Origin: Streptococcaceae bacterium
GTDB taxonomy: Bacteria; Bacillota; Bacilli; Lactobacillales; Streptococcaceae
Direction: 5' to 3'
Length of the DNA: 64,000 nt
NCBI GenBank assembly: GCA_031253335.1
Contig: JAIRWF010000010.1
Coordinates: 62,001 to 126,000, forward strand
The notes under the pieces are model-generated. The model saw nothing but the letters and a program-made list of their open reading frames with translations, searched no databases and was not told the origin of the DNA. How positions within the stretch are numbered: position 1 is the first letter of the stretch; the number at the start of each line of letters is the position of its first letter. Made by a program: the position numbers and the translations under genes. This document shows positions 50,412-61,106 of the stretch, piece by piece.

Positions 50412-50442
50412 CAAAAAAAGACCTCTCGCGAGGTCTTAATTC
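50412..50442 (-). terminator. Terminator of greA
   Basis: AAAAAAAGACCTCTCGCGAGGTCTTAATT. Confidence 0.85.
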
Positions 50443-50459
50443 GTCATTCAGAGATCTTG

Positions 50460-50942
50460 TTACGCACTGGCGACTTTTGTAATCTGTACTTCAATCTCAA
50501 TGCCGTTTGGCAGCGGAACTTTGACAGCATCGCCCTTTTTGCGTCCAATAAGGGCTTGTGCAATGGGCGATTCATTTGAAATCTTCCCTTCGAAAGGATC
50601 AGCCTCTGCCGTACCCACAATGGTATAGGTCTCTTCGTCTTTTTCACCCTTTTCGACAAAAGTTACTTTTTTACCCAGTGCCACTTCGTTGGCTTTGACT
50701 TTTGAGTTGTCAACGATTTCTGCATTGCGAATCATGTTTTCGACAATTGTGATACGGTTTTCGATGAAGGCCTGCTCGTCTTTTGCGGCTTCATACTCTG
50801 AGTTTTCAGAGAGATCCCCATACTCGCGCGCGATTTTGATGCGTTCTACGACCTCGGGGCGTTTCACGAGTTTTAATTCTTCGAGCTCAGTCTCGAGCTT
50901 TTCTAACCCTTCTTGGGTCATTTGATATACTTTTTCAGCCAT
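50460..50942 (-). CDS. greA: Transcription elongation factor GreA
   Basis: [43 protein letters not shown]. Confidence 0.97.
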   Translation of the reverse strand: MAEKVYQMTQEGLEKLETELEELKLVKRPEVVERIKIAREYGDLSENSEYEAAKDEQAFIENRITIVENMIRNAEIVDNSKVKANEVALGKKVTFVEKGEKDEETYTIVGTAEADPFEGKISNESPIAQALIGRKKGDAVKVPLPNGIEIEVQITKVASA

Positions 50943-51022
50943 GTTCTATGATGAAAGTGCAGGTGCTCTCTGCGTTTGCACGAGTCGCCCGTCCGCTTTC
51001 ATTTCCTTTCTACTATATAAAT

Positions 51023-53503
51023 TTATTCATTCGGTGTGACATATTTTGCGATGTTCGCATTTTGTTCATCAAGTGTCGTTGCGAAGTAGAGTTGCCCTGT
51101 TTTTGGATTGGCACAGAAATACATATAGTCGTTTGTCGCGTGGTTGATGACACTGTCTATCGAAATCTGCGACGGACTATCTACTGGGCCTGGCGGGAGG
51201 GCGGTATTTGCGTAGTCGTTATAAGGCGAATTCATGCTGGTATCGACATTGGCATCATCTACTGCTGTTGAGTTTCCCAATTTTCCTTCGGCATAGAGGA
51301 GTGGAACGTTGGATGAGATGGGCATGTTTTGATTGAGGCGGTTGAGGAAGACCTCAGCGACTTGCTGACGGTCAGACTGACTGTTGGCCTCTTTTTCAAC
51401 GATGGAAGCTAAAGTCAATAAGTCATTGACCGATAGGCTCTTAGCCTTTAGCTGCGAATAATAAGGCTGCAAGACACTGTCTTCTTTTGCAATCATCTCC
51501 TCAATGATGTCTTTAGCGGTCGTTTGTGCGTTGTAGTCATAAGTCGCAGGGAAGAGATAGCCTTCTAGCTGGTATTTCACCCCAGACGTTGCGGATGGGA
51601 GCGAGGCAAAGAGGGTCGGATATTTTGCTTTCATCTGAGCGATGAAGGTCGGATCCTTGACAACTTTTAGAAACTCACTTGCGGTAAATGGGGACTTCGA
51701 GGCACTTGAACCGCTTGCAGCATTGATGGTAAAGGCTGTTGACATCTGGTCAATCGTGTAGCCCTCTGGAATCGTGATTTTCCCAACAGCGGGAGATGTT
51801 GCAGAGCCGCCACCACTGATGGTCTGTGCGATGGTTTTCGCATCCATAGCTTCATTCAGGCTGTAATAGCCTGACTTGAAATTGCCAATGCCCATGAGCT
51901 TTGCGTAATACTCAAAGATGAGGCTGTTATGGATGAGATGCTTACTTTGTAAGAGTGAGGAAATCTTGCCAGCTGTTGCACCCTGAGGGATATTGACGGT
52001 CTGCATGGTCTTGTTGGAGGGGTCAACCGCTTTGAGGCTGCCATTGACCACATAATAGCCACCTCCTCCAAGAGCCAGCAATAAAATAATGACGACGGCT
52101 GCAATAGGACGCCCCAATCCTCTTTGACGCGGATCTTTATGACTGCTTTCGCTTTGGCTTTGCCTTTGTTTTTTGCGCTTACGGTTGCTTGTATCACGGG
52201 TGACAATCTTGCCTTCGTAGCCTTTGGCTGCACGCGACATGGTTGTAGGTTTCTCGTCATCGTCTTTGCGGTCTCTTCCTGTACGCGGGAGACGCTTTGT
52301 TGCCTGACGTTCGTCTTCATCCTCATCACTTGCCGAAGGGCGTGGACGATAGTTAGAGAGCGGGTTGCGACGTGCCTCTTCAGCAGCTGTGCGACGTGCT
52401 TCATCAGGTGCTGGATTGACAAAGGCTTTATGCCTATCCTCAACGCTTTGTGAGGCAGGCTCGGCAGGAGTTACAGGGCTAACAGATTCAAGATTGGGCG
52501 CAAACTCAAAGCTTGGTCCACCTTGAGTGCCACCAATGCTCATTGTTTGTGACTGCTGGAATGTCTGCGTAAAAGTGCCATCAGGGTTTAGAGAGATGGA
52601 CGGACGTGGCTGAGGAGGTTCTGGCGCGCGCGAGCGCAGTGGCTGTTGAGGATTTACCTGCGGTGTTGCCTGTGCAGGTATGTCTGGATCGTCTTGTGCG
52701 AGACGCGCCATAATCTGGTCTTTGAAGCTTGTTTCACTTGCTACTGGGTCTGAAGACTCTGTCGCCATTGCGTTGAGATTGTTCAGCGCACGGTCACGGG
52801 CTTCATTGCGCACGGCAGCAACTTGCGCCGCTGGTGTTGTAGGCTGAGCGGGTTGTGCTTGCTGTATAGGTTGTGCGGGTTGGCCGAACTGAACGGACTG
52901 TGAGACCTGAGTTGGGTGTGCTGAAGGAGTAGTTGACTGTGGCTTGCCCGCTTCGGGTTTCCCATTTAGGAAGTTGATTGTATTGATTTTGAGCGAATGA
53001 TTATCCGCGTCGTAGTTTTTGAGTTCGTTGAGCTTTGTGAAATAATCCTGCATGCCTTGGCGCTTTTCGGTGCTCATGGCGGCAAGGTCATTTCCAGGTT
53101 GTGGACTTGGTGCTGCAGGCTTTGGCGTATCCGTATGTGCTGCTGCTGCATTGTTGCGTGCGGCAAGGCTTGCCAAGAAGTCTCTTGCAGAAGCATCATT
53201 TAAAGAGTCAGCACTTGGCGTTGTGCCTGTCTGCGGCAAGACTTGTGCTGGTTCTTGTTCAAAAGCTGAGAGATTTGGGAGATGATGCGGGGTTACGTCA
53301 AGGTTTTGTGGCGTTGTGATGCTTTGCTCATTTGAGGCTTCTGCAAAAGCAGTCAGAATGTCATCTGGTACATCACGGGCAGCGAAATTGACCGTCCCAA
53401 GCTGGGGCATTCCAAGTCCTGTCGCATCGTTTTCTGTTTGATTTGGAAAACCTGCTCCGAGGTCTCCAGGATGCAGGTTTTCGCTGTTATTTTCGTCTGT
53501 CAA
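51023..53503 (-). CDS. mltG: Endolytic transglycosylase MltG with long disordered N-terminus
   Basis: YLFPATYDY; LLTLASIVEKEANSQSDRQQVAEVFLNRL; SPYNDYANTALPPGPVDSPS. Confidence 0.95.
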   Translation of the reverse strand: MTDENNSENLHPGDLGAGFPNQTENDATGLGMPQLGTVNFAARDVPDDILTAFAEASNEQSITTPQNLDVTPHHLPNLSAFEQEPAQVLPQTGTTPSADSLNDASARDFLASLAARNNAAAAHTDTPKPAAPSPQPGNDLAAMSTEKRQGMQDYFTKLNELKNYDADNHSLKINTINFLNGKPEAGKPQSTTPSAHPTQVSQSVQFGQPAQPIQQAQPAQPTTPAAQVAAVRNEARDRALNNLNAMATESSDPVASETSFKDQIMARLAQDDPDIPAQATPQVNPQQPLRSRAPEPPQPRPSISLNPDGTFTQTFQQSQTMSIGGTQGGPSFEFAPNLESVSPVTPAEPASQSVEDRHKAFVNPAPDEARRTAAEEARRNPLSNYRPRPSASDEDEDERQATKRLPRTGRDRKDDDEKPTTMSRAAKGYEGKIVTRDTSNRKRKKQRQSQSESSHKDPRQRGLGRPIAAVVIILLLALGGGGYYVVNGSLKAVDPSNKTMQTVNIPQGATAGKISSLLQSKHLIHNSLIFEYYAKLMGIGNFKSGYYSLNEAMDAKTIAQTISGGGSATSPAVGKITIPEGYTIDQMSTAFTINAASGSSASKSPFTASEFLKVVKDPTFIAQMKAKYPTLFASLPSATSGVKYQLEGYLFPATYDYNAQTTAKDIIEEMIAKEDSVLQPYYSQLKAKSLSVNDLLTLASIVEKEANSQSDRQQVAEVFLNRLNQNMPISSNVPLLYAEGKLGNSTAVDDANVDTSMNSPYNDYANTALPPGPVDSPSQISIDSVINHATNDYMYFCANPKTGQLYFATTLDEQNANIAKYVTPNE

Positions 53504-53530
53504 AGGTTTCTCCTTTTTCAGGAATAGCGC

Positions 53531-54070
53531 TTAGTCGGCGTCTTCGTCGTCTTCGTCGTCGTCATCAGCCTCTTCAATGACCTCGCCTTCAGGAATTTCG
53601 GCATCTACATCAACCTCAGCGAGTTCTTCATCGTAAGAAACTGTGTCGTCATGCTCGTCGTCGGCATTTTCATCATAGACAATCTCTTCGACGACTTTGA
53701 CTTTGAAGTTCTCATCTGTCGTGTCTTCTTCGCCTTCGAGGAGGGTCGGATCTACGCTGTCGTCCACTGCGTCGTCTTCAAAGTAATCAAGTGAGATGGT
53801 CTCTTCATCTACGGAGTCAATGGCATACCAGCTACGCAGGCCCCATTTGTTGTCTCCGAGCGGGATGAAGCTACCATCTGTGTTTAAATCGGTATAGAAA
53901 CGAGCAATGACAGCTTTGATGTCATCATCAGACATTTTCAGGTAGGACTTGACCTCATTTAAGAGCGCAGTAAAAGTCATTTCCTTGTCTTTTTGTTCCA
54001 AGATAGCGTGTGCCACCTCAATCATGGAGAGCTCTTCTGTGATTTGTCCGTCAAGTGCTTTGATTTTCAT
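53531..54070 (-). CDS. rpoE: RNA polymerase delta subunit
   Basis: HARE-HTH N-terminus ([25 protein letters not shown]) and acidic D/E-rich tail. Confidence 0.93.
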   Translation of the reverse strand: MKIKALDGQITEELSMIEVAHAILEQKDKEMTFTALLNEVKSYLKMSDDDIKAVIARFYTDLNTDGSFIPLGDNKWGLRSWYAIDSVDEETISLDYFEDDAVDDSVDPTLLEGEEDTTDENFKVKVVEEIVYDENADDEHDDTVSYDEELAEVDVDAEIPEGEVIEEADDDDEDDEDAD

Positions 54071-54164
54071 AAGTACCTCTTATTTCGCTTACTATTGTAA
54101 CTGCAAAATTATAGCACAAAGAGCTTGAAAAGTCAAGCTCTAGCGTTTTGTGATGGGAGAAAGG

Positions 54165-54683
54165 TTAGAAGTGCATGAGCACCTTGTAATCGTAATGGCC
54201 AATTTTCTCACGGCCTTTGAGGTCGTCAAGCTCAATCAGGAAAGCAAGGCCTGCGACGATACCACCTAGCTTTTCGACAAGCTCTACGGTCGCTTGCATG
54301 GTACCTCCTGTCGCGAGTAAATCATCCACGATAAGGACGCGTTGCCCCGGCTTGATGGCATCGGCATGGAGGGTCAGGGTGTCTTTGCCGTATTCTTTTT
54401 CATAATCGGCAGTAACCACTTCGCGTGGGAGCTTGCCAGGCTTGCGGACAGGGGCAAAGCCTACACCTAAGGCGAATGCAACGGGACAGCCAATGATAAA
54501 TCCGCGTGCTTCGGGACCTACGACCATGTCGATTTCTTTATCTCTGGCATACTGGACAATCTCAGTCGCCGCATAATTGTAGGCATTGCCGTCCGCCATG
54601 AGAGGACTAATGTCTCTGAAAATAACGCCCTTTTGAGGGTAGTCAGGGATAGTTGCAATGTATTGGGTGAGGTCAATGGTCAT
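54165..54683 (-). CDS. apt: Adenine phosphoribosyltransferase
   Basis: [38 protein letters not shown]. Confidence 0.97.
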   Translation of the reverse strand: MTIDLTQYIATIPDYPQKGVIFRDISPLMADGNAYNYAATEIVQYARDKEIDMVVGPEARGFIIGCPVAFALGVGFAPVRKPGKLPREVVTADYEKEYGKDTLTLHADAIKPGQRVLIVDDLLATGGTMQATVELVEKLGGIVAGLAFLIELDDLKGREKIGHYDYKVLMHF

Positions 54684-56944
54684 GGTTTTTCCTTTATGAG
54701 TGTTTGATAGATGTCTTTTACGGGGGCTAGTGCCCAGAATTTCTGGCTTTTTACGGTTGCTTCGAGTTCTTGATAAATGTGACTTTCAGAAATCTCATGG
54801 TGCGGGGCATCGGCTACTGCGGTCATAATACCATCTGAGATTGTCACAAAGCCTAGTTCTTCAAAGATTTGAATCATCTTGATAAGAAGCGGCACGGGGA
54901 GTTTCACGAAGTCTGCGAGAGTCTGAAGCTTGTTTCTAACGTCAAATTCTTTGTAGCTGCGAATGGTTTTGTAGAGGGTCGCGTATTGCTCTCTTGAGCC
55001 TGCACCTGTGAGGTAATAAGCAGGTGAAATCGCATTTTTGAAGATGATTTCTTGGAGGCTGTCATTTTTGACGGCTGCTTTGACGTACTCTGTCAAATTT
55101 GACAAACCTTCTGCAGTTGTGGGAGCCTCTTCGATAGTCAATACCTCAGACATTATAGCATTTTCAAGGTCATTTTTCAGGAATCGGGCGGCCTGTTGTG
55201 GAGCAGCGATATCACGGCTTCGTGCGTCCAAAAGCGCAATGCCCACGCTGCGTGCATCTTCTACCATGAGCTGCACCGTGGTTTCGCCGTTCCAACTATT
55301 GGTCGATAGAGTGACTGCAAGCTCTGTTGTAGCTTGCTCGAATTCGTCCGCCTCGGCACCATGTCCAAAATAGACGGCTTCGATTTGCGTTTTGTCTTGA
55401 GCGAGCTTGAGGCGTAGATGGCGATTGTCCTGACCCATACTACGGGCTTGTGTCACGGTGTAGTCTTGCACCAAGAAATGCGGTTTAGGATTAGCCATCC
55501 CATAAGGTGCAAGGCTCGCAAGGCTCTTGACAAGAGGGAGGGTAATGCTGTCAAATTTGATAGGGGGAAGTAGCTCCATCTCAGGCAGCTCTGTCATATC
55601 TAGGGCTTTGTCCGCAATGAAATCCAGCATGACTTGCTTGAGCTTAGGCGCATTTTCTTGCGTTAGCGTCATGCCACCTGCCTGCGCATGTCCCCCAAAA
55701 GCGATAAAGAGCTCTCGGTGGGCGTCTAAACAGTTAAATAAATTAAATGCTGCTGTGGAGCGGGCAGAGCCACGAAGGTCCCCATTTTTCTCAACAGAAA
55801 GCAGAACAAAAGGCTTGTGATATGTGTCCAGCAAACGCCCTGCGACAATCCCAAGAACTCCCTTGTGCCAATTTTCATGCCAGAGCACCTCAACGGCATC
55901 CCCCGTGAGCATCGTCTCCGCCTCCGCAAAGACCTGATCCGTCAAGGCACGACGTTCTGTATTTTTTCCTTCAATCAGATCTGCAATCTTCGCGGTTTCT
56001 TCCTCATCCCAGCCGCACAGCAGTTCAATCGCAGGGTTCGGGTCGTCTAGGCGCCCCAGGGCATTTAGCCGCGGCGCTATGCGAAAGCCAATATCTTCTT
56101 CTGTCAAATTTGACAAGGCTTCGTCCTCAATCCCTGCAAGGCGCATCAAATTTGACAAGCCCACGCGTTCCGTCTGGCGAAGCACTTTGAGACCTTCTGC
56201 CACCAAAATCCGATTTTCCCCGTCCAAACGAAGCGACACCATATCCGCCACTGTCCCAATCGCCACCAAATCAAGCATCTCACGTGGAACATACTCCAAA
56301 AGGGCACACGCAAGCTTAAAAGCAACACCTGCCCCGCACAAGTCATCAAAAGGATAAGCGCCTTCAGGATGCCTTGGGTGGACAATCGCACAAGCCGCCT
56401 CAGGCAAAAGCTCGGGCAAGCTATGGTGGTCGGTAATCACGACATCACAGCCATGTGACGCTGCCCATGCAATCTCCTTGCGCCCCGCCACGCCATTATC
56501 CACTGTGATGAGAAGCGTCACATCTTCTTTTTCAATAAAATACTGATAGACCTTAAGATTGGGTCCGTAGCCGTCGGTAAAACGATTCGGCAAATAGACC
56601 TGAACCTGCTCCTCATCGTAAATCTCATCCAACGCTGACTTCACGATGGACGCCGCCGTCATCCCATCCGCATCATAGTCCCCATAAATCAGAATCTTCT
56701 CCCCCGCCTCAATCGCCCTGCGAATCCGCGCGACCGCCTTGTCCATGTCGTGCAGCAAAAACGGATCGTGCAAGTCATCCAGCATCGGATGGAGCACTTT
56801 TTGCGCACTTTTTTCATCACGCACCCCACGGCTCCAAAGAAGCTCCGCTGCAAGATTATCCAGTTTCTCCTTTTTTGCCCAGGCTAAAAAGGCCTCATCA
56901 GGCCTTTCTTCAAGCAATTTCCAATCGTATTTTGGAGAAATCAT
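54680..56944 (-). CDS. recJ: Single-stranded-DNA-specific exonuclease RecJ
   Basis: [41 protein letters not shown]. Confidence 0.96.
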   Translation of the reverse strand: MISPKYDWKLLEERPDEAFLAWAKKEKLDNLAAELLWSRGVRDEKSAQKVLHPMLDDLHDPFLLHDMDKAVARIRRAIEAGEKILIYGDYDADGMTAASIVKSALDEIYDEEQVQVYLPNRFTDGYGPNLKVYQYFIEKEDVTLLITVDNGVAGRKEIAWAASHGCDVVITDHHSLPELLPEAACAIVHPRHPEGAYPFDDLCGAGVAFKLACALLEYVPREMLDLVAIGTVADMVSLRLDGENRILVAEGLKVLRQTERVGLSNLMRLAGIEDEALSNLTEEDIGFRIAPRLNALGRLDDPNPAIELLCGWDEEETAKIADLIEGKNTERRALTDQVFAEAETMLTGDAVEVLWHENWHKGVLGIVAGRLLDTYHKPFVLLSVEKNGDLRGSARSTAAFNLFNCLDAHRELFIAFGGHAQAGGMTLTQENAPKLKQVMLDFIADKALDMTELPEMELLPPIKFDSITLPLVKSLASLAPYGMANPKPHFLVQDYTVTQARSMGQDNRHLRLKLAQDKTQIEAVYFGHGAEADEFEQATTELAVTLSTNSWNGETTVQLMVEDARSVGIALLDARSRDIAAPQQAARFLKNDLENAIMSEVLTIEEAPTTAEGLSNLTEYVKAAVKNDSLQEIIFKNAISPAYYLTGAGSREQYATLYKTIRSYKEFDVRNKLQTLADFVKLPVPLLIKMIQIFEELGFVTISDGIMTAVADAPHHEISESHIYQELEATVKSQKFWALAPVKDIYQTLIKEKP

Positions 56945-56987
56945 CTCTCAAATTATATCATAAAAGCCCTCACTCGAGGGCTTATTT

Positions 56988-58490
56988 TCAGGCAATCATC
57001 GCACCTAGCAAGAGACACATGAGAAGGCCTACCACAGAAATCAAGGTCTCAAGCACGGTCCAGGTCTTCAAGGTCTGTTTCACATCCAAATCAAAGAATT
57101 CCTTGAACATCCAGAAGCCTGCATCATTGACGTGACTAGCTGCAAGAGAGCCCGCCCCAATCGCTAACACGATAAATGGTACGAGTTTTGGATTGGCCGT
57201 TGCGACAATCGGCGCCACAATCCCTGCTGTTGTCATCCCAGCTACGGTCGCTGAGCCCACGGACACACGGATGATAACCGCCACCAGCCAAGCAAATAAA
57301 ATCGGACTCATATTTGAGTGCGAGAAGGCTGTTGCAATCGCCGTTGAAATCCCTCCAGCCGTCAAGATTCCCTTGAAAGCTGCGCCACCGCCGATGACAA
57401 AGAGCAAATTCGCAATCGACTTGACGGCATCGGTAATCGTCCCACCAATCTCAGCCATGGTCCGCTTCTGATGCAGACCCATGGACCAGATGGCAAAGAG
57501 AAGCGCAATAATCATCGCAATTGCAGGCGTTCCCAAGAAGGCCACGATCTTTTGGAGTTCTGTTGGATGAAGCAAGTAGCCGTGTTGTTGGGCAGGCGAC
57601 AAGGCGAGCCAGTTTGCATCCCCAATCACACCGCCATAGACGTTGTGCCCGCCATTCACAGTCAACGTCATGATTGTGGTCAACAGCAAGAAAATCACAG
57701 CCATAAGTGAAGTCAAGATAGAAAGGCCAAAGCTTGGCGTCTTCTCAAGCTCGAACTCTTTGACTTCGCCCAAGGCATCAAGCTTACGCGTAATCTTAAA
57801 GGCATCAGGTACGACACGACGAATCACCCGTGTAAAAATAGGTCCCGCAATTAGCATCGCAGGAATCGCCACGATAATCCCGTACATCAAGACGGTCCCG
57901 AGATTCGTTCCCAAGATATTTGTAACCGCCGTTGGACTTGGCTGTGGCGGCAAGAAGCCTTGTGCTGCCGACAAAGCCGCAGCCATCGGAATTCCCAAGA
58001 AGAGAAGGGGAACTTCTGCCTCAAGGGCAATCGTAAAGACGATTGGAATCATGACGACAAGCCCCACTTCAAATAAAAGCGAAATCCCAATGATAAAGCT
58101 TGCAAAGGCTACCGCCCACTGCAGTCCCTTTTTCCCAAAGACATTGATCAGGGTCCGTGCAATCCGGTAAGAACCACCGGCGTCCGAGAGCAAGCGCCCA
58201 ATCATCGAGCCCATCCCAAAGACGATGACAAGCTCGCCCAAGGTTCCGCCAATCCCTGTCTGAACCGCTGCACCTATCCCTGCAGGATTCATCCCGAGCG
58301 CGAGACCTACCAGGACCGATGTCACAATCAGTGTGATAAAGGTATTGACCTTAAATTTTAAGATCAAAACGAGTAAAAGTGCAATTCCCAACACCAGCAC
58401 GATAAATGGCCAAATGTTAAGATCCCCTGACATGAGCTGGAAAAGCCCTGTTTTTGGATCCGTCGTAAATCCAGTCAATGTAGATAGCAT
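56988..58490 (-). CDS. gntP: Gluconate:H+ symporter GntP family
   Basis: Polytopic; FGMGSMIGRLLSDAGGSYRIARTL; GFLPPQPSPTAV. Confidence 0.93.
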   Translation of the reverse strand: MLSTLTGFTTDPKTGLFQLMSGDLNIWPFIVLVLGIALLLVLILKFKVNTFITLIVTSVLVGLALGMNPAGIGAAVQTGIGGTLGELVIVFGMGSMIGRLLSDAGGSYRIARTLINVFGKKGLQWAVAFASFIIGISLLFEVGLVVMIPIVFTIALEAEVPLLFLGIPMAAALSAAQGFLPPQPSPTAVTNILGTNLGTVLMYGIIVAIPAMLIAGPIFTRVIRRVVPDAFKITRKLDALGEVKEFELEKTPSFGLSILTSLMAVIFLLLTTIMTLTVNGGHNVYGGVIGDANWLALSPAQQHGYLLHPTELQKIVAFLGTPAIAMIIALLFAIWSMGLHQKRTMAEIGGTITDAVKSIANLLFVIGGGAAFKGILTAGGISTAIATAFSHSNMSPILFAWLVAVIIRVSVGSATVAGMTTAGIVAPIVATANPKLVPFIVLAIGAGSLAASHVNDAGFWMFKEFFDLDVKQTLKTWTVLETLISVVGLLMCLLLGAMIA

Positions 58491-58505
58491 AAATCCTCCA
58501 CTAAT

Positions 58506-60005
58506 TTATTTTCGCTGAAAGTCAGCAATATTTTTATATTCTTCTTCAAATAGCCGCGTCAGTCGAATGTAAATCGGTGTCAACTCACGGTAAGTCGCAA
58601 AGGTCTCAACGTGCGATTGATAGGTATCACTCACACCCACCATCTCAGAAATCACATCAAGCGAGTCCACAAGGCCAAGTGCCTTTTGTGCCATGACCAC
58701 TGCTGCCAAACAGCCCGCCTCCCTGCTTTCTGGCACATTGATGGGCTGTTCAAAAATATCTGCCAAAATTTGTGTCCAGAGCTGAGAGTTCGTAAAGCCG
58801 CCCGTTGCTTGAATGCGCTGGAGTTTACCGGCGACTTCGGTTAGCGACAGGGCAACCATATAAAGATTCATCATGACGCCCTCAAGCACCGCACGCGCCA
58901 TCTCTGCACGTCCGTGCGTGTAGTTTAAGCCAAAGAAGCTCCCACGTGCATTCGCATCCCAGAGTGGTGCACGTTCTCCACCCAGATAGGGATGGAAAAT
59001 TAGGCCATTCGCCCCTGCAGGGACCTTTGCAGTCTCTGCGGTAATGGCATCGAAGTCAAGTTCTCCCGCATAGACATTGTCCCGTAGCCAGCGAAAGACG
59101 TCTCCCCCTGAGTTGACAGGACCGCCAACGACCCAATGATCCTCATCAAGCGCGTAAGTGAAAGTTCGGGCCTTAGGATCTACGCCAGGCTTGTCCGTCA
59201 CAACGCGAATCGCGCCAGACGTCCCAATGGTGATGGCTGCAACACCAGGTGCAATCGCATTAACGCCTAGATTGGAAAGTGGACCGTCCGCGGCTCCCCA
59301 GACAAATGGCGTGGACTCAGGAAGTCCCATTTGCTGCGCGATTTCAGGTTTTAGACCTCGCTCCATCTGATAAGGCGAGACCACTTCTGGAAGCTGAGAG
59401 AGCTTGACTTGCGTGGTGTCAAGCGCTCCTGTGTCCCATTTCTTTTCAAAAATATTGAAGAGACCAGTCCCTGTCGCGATGGAGAGGTCAATCTTATTGA
59501 CCCCAAAGAGTCGCCAGAAAAGGTAACCCTTCAAATCCAGATAATGACTAGCATCATCGAATATCACGGGCTGTTCATGACGCAACCACAAGAGCTTTGA
59601 GAGAGGAGCCATGGGGTGAATTGGCGTCCCCGTGCGGCTGTAGATTTCATGACCCAGTCCTGAGTTTTTGAGTTCTTCCGTGTATGCCACAGCTCGAGTG
59701 TCCGCCCAAGTAATGACACGCGTCAAGGGCTGCCAGAACTCATCAAAGGCAATCAAAGAGTGCATCTGTGAGCTAAAGGAAACCGCACAGACTTCATCAT
59801 CCGCACTGAGTTTTTCTGAAAGCTCATGGAGCGTTTCTATCAACGCCTGATAAATATCTTCCGGCGCCTCCTCGGCCATCCCTGTCCCATCACGGTGCAG
59901 CTCATAGCCTTTTGAGCTTTGTGCGACAATGTCGCCTTTCAGAGTGAATAGCACTGCTTTTGTCGCCGTTGTGCCCAAATCCACACCAATAAATAAGTTG
60001 TTCAT
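58506..60005 (-). CDS. gntK: Gluconokinase (FGGY family)
   Basis: FIGVDLGTTATKAVLF; GTSGAIRVV; ATGGFTNSQLWTQILADIF. Confidence 0.94.
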   Translation of the reverse strand: MNNLFIGVDLGTTATKAVLFTLKGDIVAQSSKGYELHRDGTGMAEEAPEDIYQALIETLHELSEKLSADDEVCAVSFSSQMHSLIAFDEFWQPLTRVITWADTRAVAYTEELKNSGLGHEIYSRTGTPIHPMAPLSKLLWLRHEQPVIFDDASHYLDLKGYLFWRLFGVNKIDLSIATGTGLFNIFEKKWDTGALDTTQVKLSQLPEVVSPYQMERGLKPEIAQQMGLPESTPFVWGAADGPLSNLGVNAIAPGVAAITIGTSGAIRVVTDKPGVDPKARTFTYALDEDHWVVGGPVNSGGDVFRWLRDNVYAGELDFDAITAETAKVPAGANGLIFHPYLGGERAPLWDANARGSFFGLNYTHGRAEMARAVLEGVMMNLYMVALSLTEVAGKLQRIQATGGFTNSQLWTQILADIFEQPINVPESREAGCLAAVVMAQKALGLVDSLDVISEMVGVSDTYQSHVETFATYRELTPIYIRLTRLFEEEYKNIADFQRK

Positions 60006-60060
60006 GCGTTTTTATTTACCAAAATTGTTGCTATTTCTAACTAAGAGACTTAAACTTTTT

Positions 60061-60100
60061 TATAATCGTATTTATTATAATCGTAATTATAATAATCGTA
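60061..60100. promoter_or_regulatory. Three iterated TATAATCGTA-type repeats upstream of gntK
   Basis: TATAATCGTA at 60061 and 60076, ATAATCGTA at 60092; spacing about 15-16 bp. Confidence 0.5.
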
Positions 60101-60112
60101 ATGATAGTAAAT

Positions 60113-61027
60113 TTATTTCGTATCCACCGCATGTCCGCCAAAGCCGTTGCGCAAAGCCGCAACAACTTTCCCAGTCATGGTGTCGTCTTGCATACTGCGC
60201 TGGCGCATGAGAAGAGACAGTGCAATGACAGGCGTTGGGACGTCCAAATCGAGCGCTTCTTCCACGGTCCACTTGCCTTCGCCAGAGGCATGCATACGGC
60301 CTTCAATCTTAGCTAATTTCGGATCTTTGGCAAACTGCTCTTCGGCGAGCTCCATGAGCCAGCCCCGGATGACTGAGCCATGATTCCAGAGCTTCGCAAC
60401 AGCTTCAAAGTCATACTCAAAATCGCTTGCATTCAAGACTTCAAAGCCTTCCGCAATCGCCTGCATCATGCCATACTCAATCCCATTATGAATCATCTTG
60501 AGATAATGCCCCGAGCCCAGACGTCCCGTGTAAAGATAGCCATCAGCTTGTGCCAAGGCCTTAAAAATCGGCTCAATCGTTGGCCATGTCTCTTTAGGGC
60601 CGCCCACCATGAAGTTTCCACCATTGCGAGCGCCTTCCATCCCGCCAGACGTCCCTGCATCAAAATAAGCAATCCCCTTTGCAGCAAGGACAGGCTCTTG
60701 CGCGAGGTTGTCCTTGTAGTTCGAGTTCCCACCGTCAATCACGATGTCGCCAGCAGCTAATTTTTCAGACAAGGTCGCAATTGTTGCATTCGTGATTTTC
60801 CCCGCAGGAAGCATCACCCAGACGATTTTAGGACTTGGCAAATTTGATAGTAGCTCATCAAGGCTCGCAACCCCTGTCAAATCTGACGAATAGGCATCTG
60901 CTTCTTTGACAGCCTCCGCGTTCACATCGAAGGCGACGACAGAAAGGCCATTATCAATCGCATTCTTTGCGAGATTGAGACCCATTTTCCCGAGGCCAAT
61001 CAGGCCAAAAGTTAATTTATTTTCCAT
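60113..61027 (-). CDS. gnd: 6-phosphogluconate dehydrogenase (decarboxylating, short form)
   Basis: FGLIGLGKMGLNLAKNAIDNGLSVVAFDVN; DAGTSGGMEGARNGGNFMVGG; KMIHNGIEYGMMQAIAEG. Confidence 0.95.
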   Translation of the reverse strand: MENKLTFGLIGLGKMGLNLAKNAIDNGLSVVAFDVNAEAVKEADAYSSDLTGVASLDELLSNLPSPKIVWVMLPAGKITNATIATLSEKLAAGDIVIDGGNSNYKDNLAQEPVLAAKGIAYFDAGTSGGMEGARNGGNFMVGGPKETWPTIEPIFKALAQADGYLYTGRLGSGHYLKMIHNGIEYGMMQAIAEGFEVLNASDFEYDFEAVAKLWNHGSVIRGWLMELAEEQFAKDPKLAKIEGRMHASGEGKWTVEEALDLDVPTPVIALSLLMRQRSMQDDTMTGKVVAALRNGFGGHAVDTK

Positions 61028-61068
61028 ATCTTGAGTGTATCAAATTTGACAGGTTTCAATTATCCAAA

Positions 61069-61088
61069 AAACGGATAATTATCCGTTT
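61069..61088. promoter_or_regulatory. Candidate operator for the RpiR-type regulator
   Basis: Perfect 20-bp palindrome AAACGGATAATTATCCGTTT between divergent gnd and rpiR-type gene. Confidence 0.6.
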
Positions 61089-61106
61089 CTGTGTTATACT
61101 CTTTTT

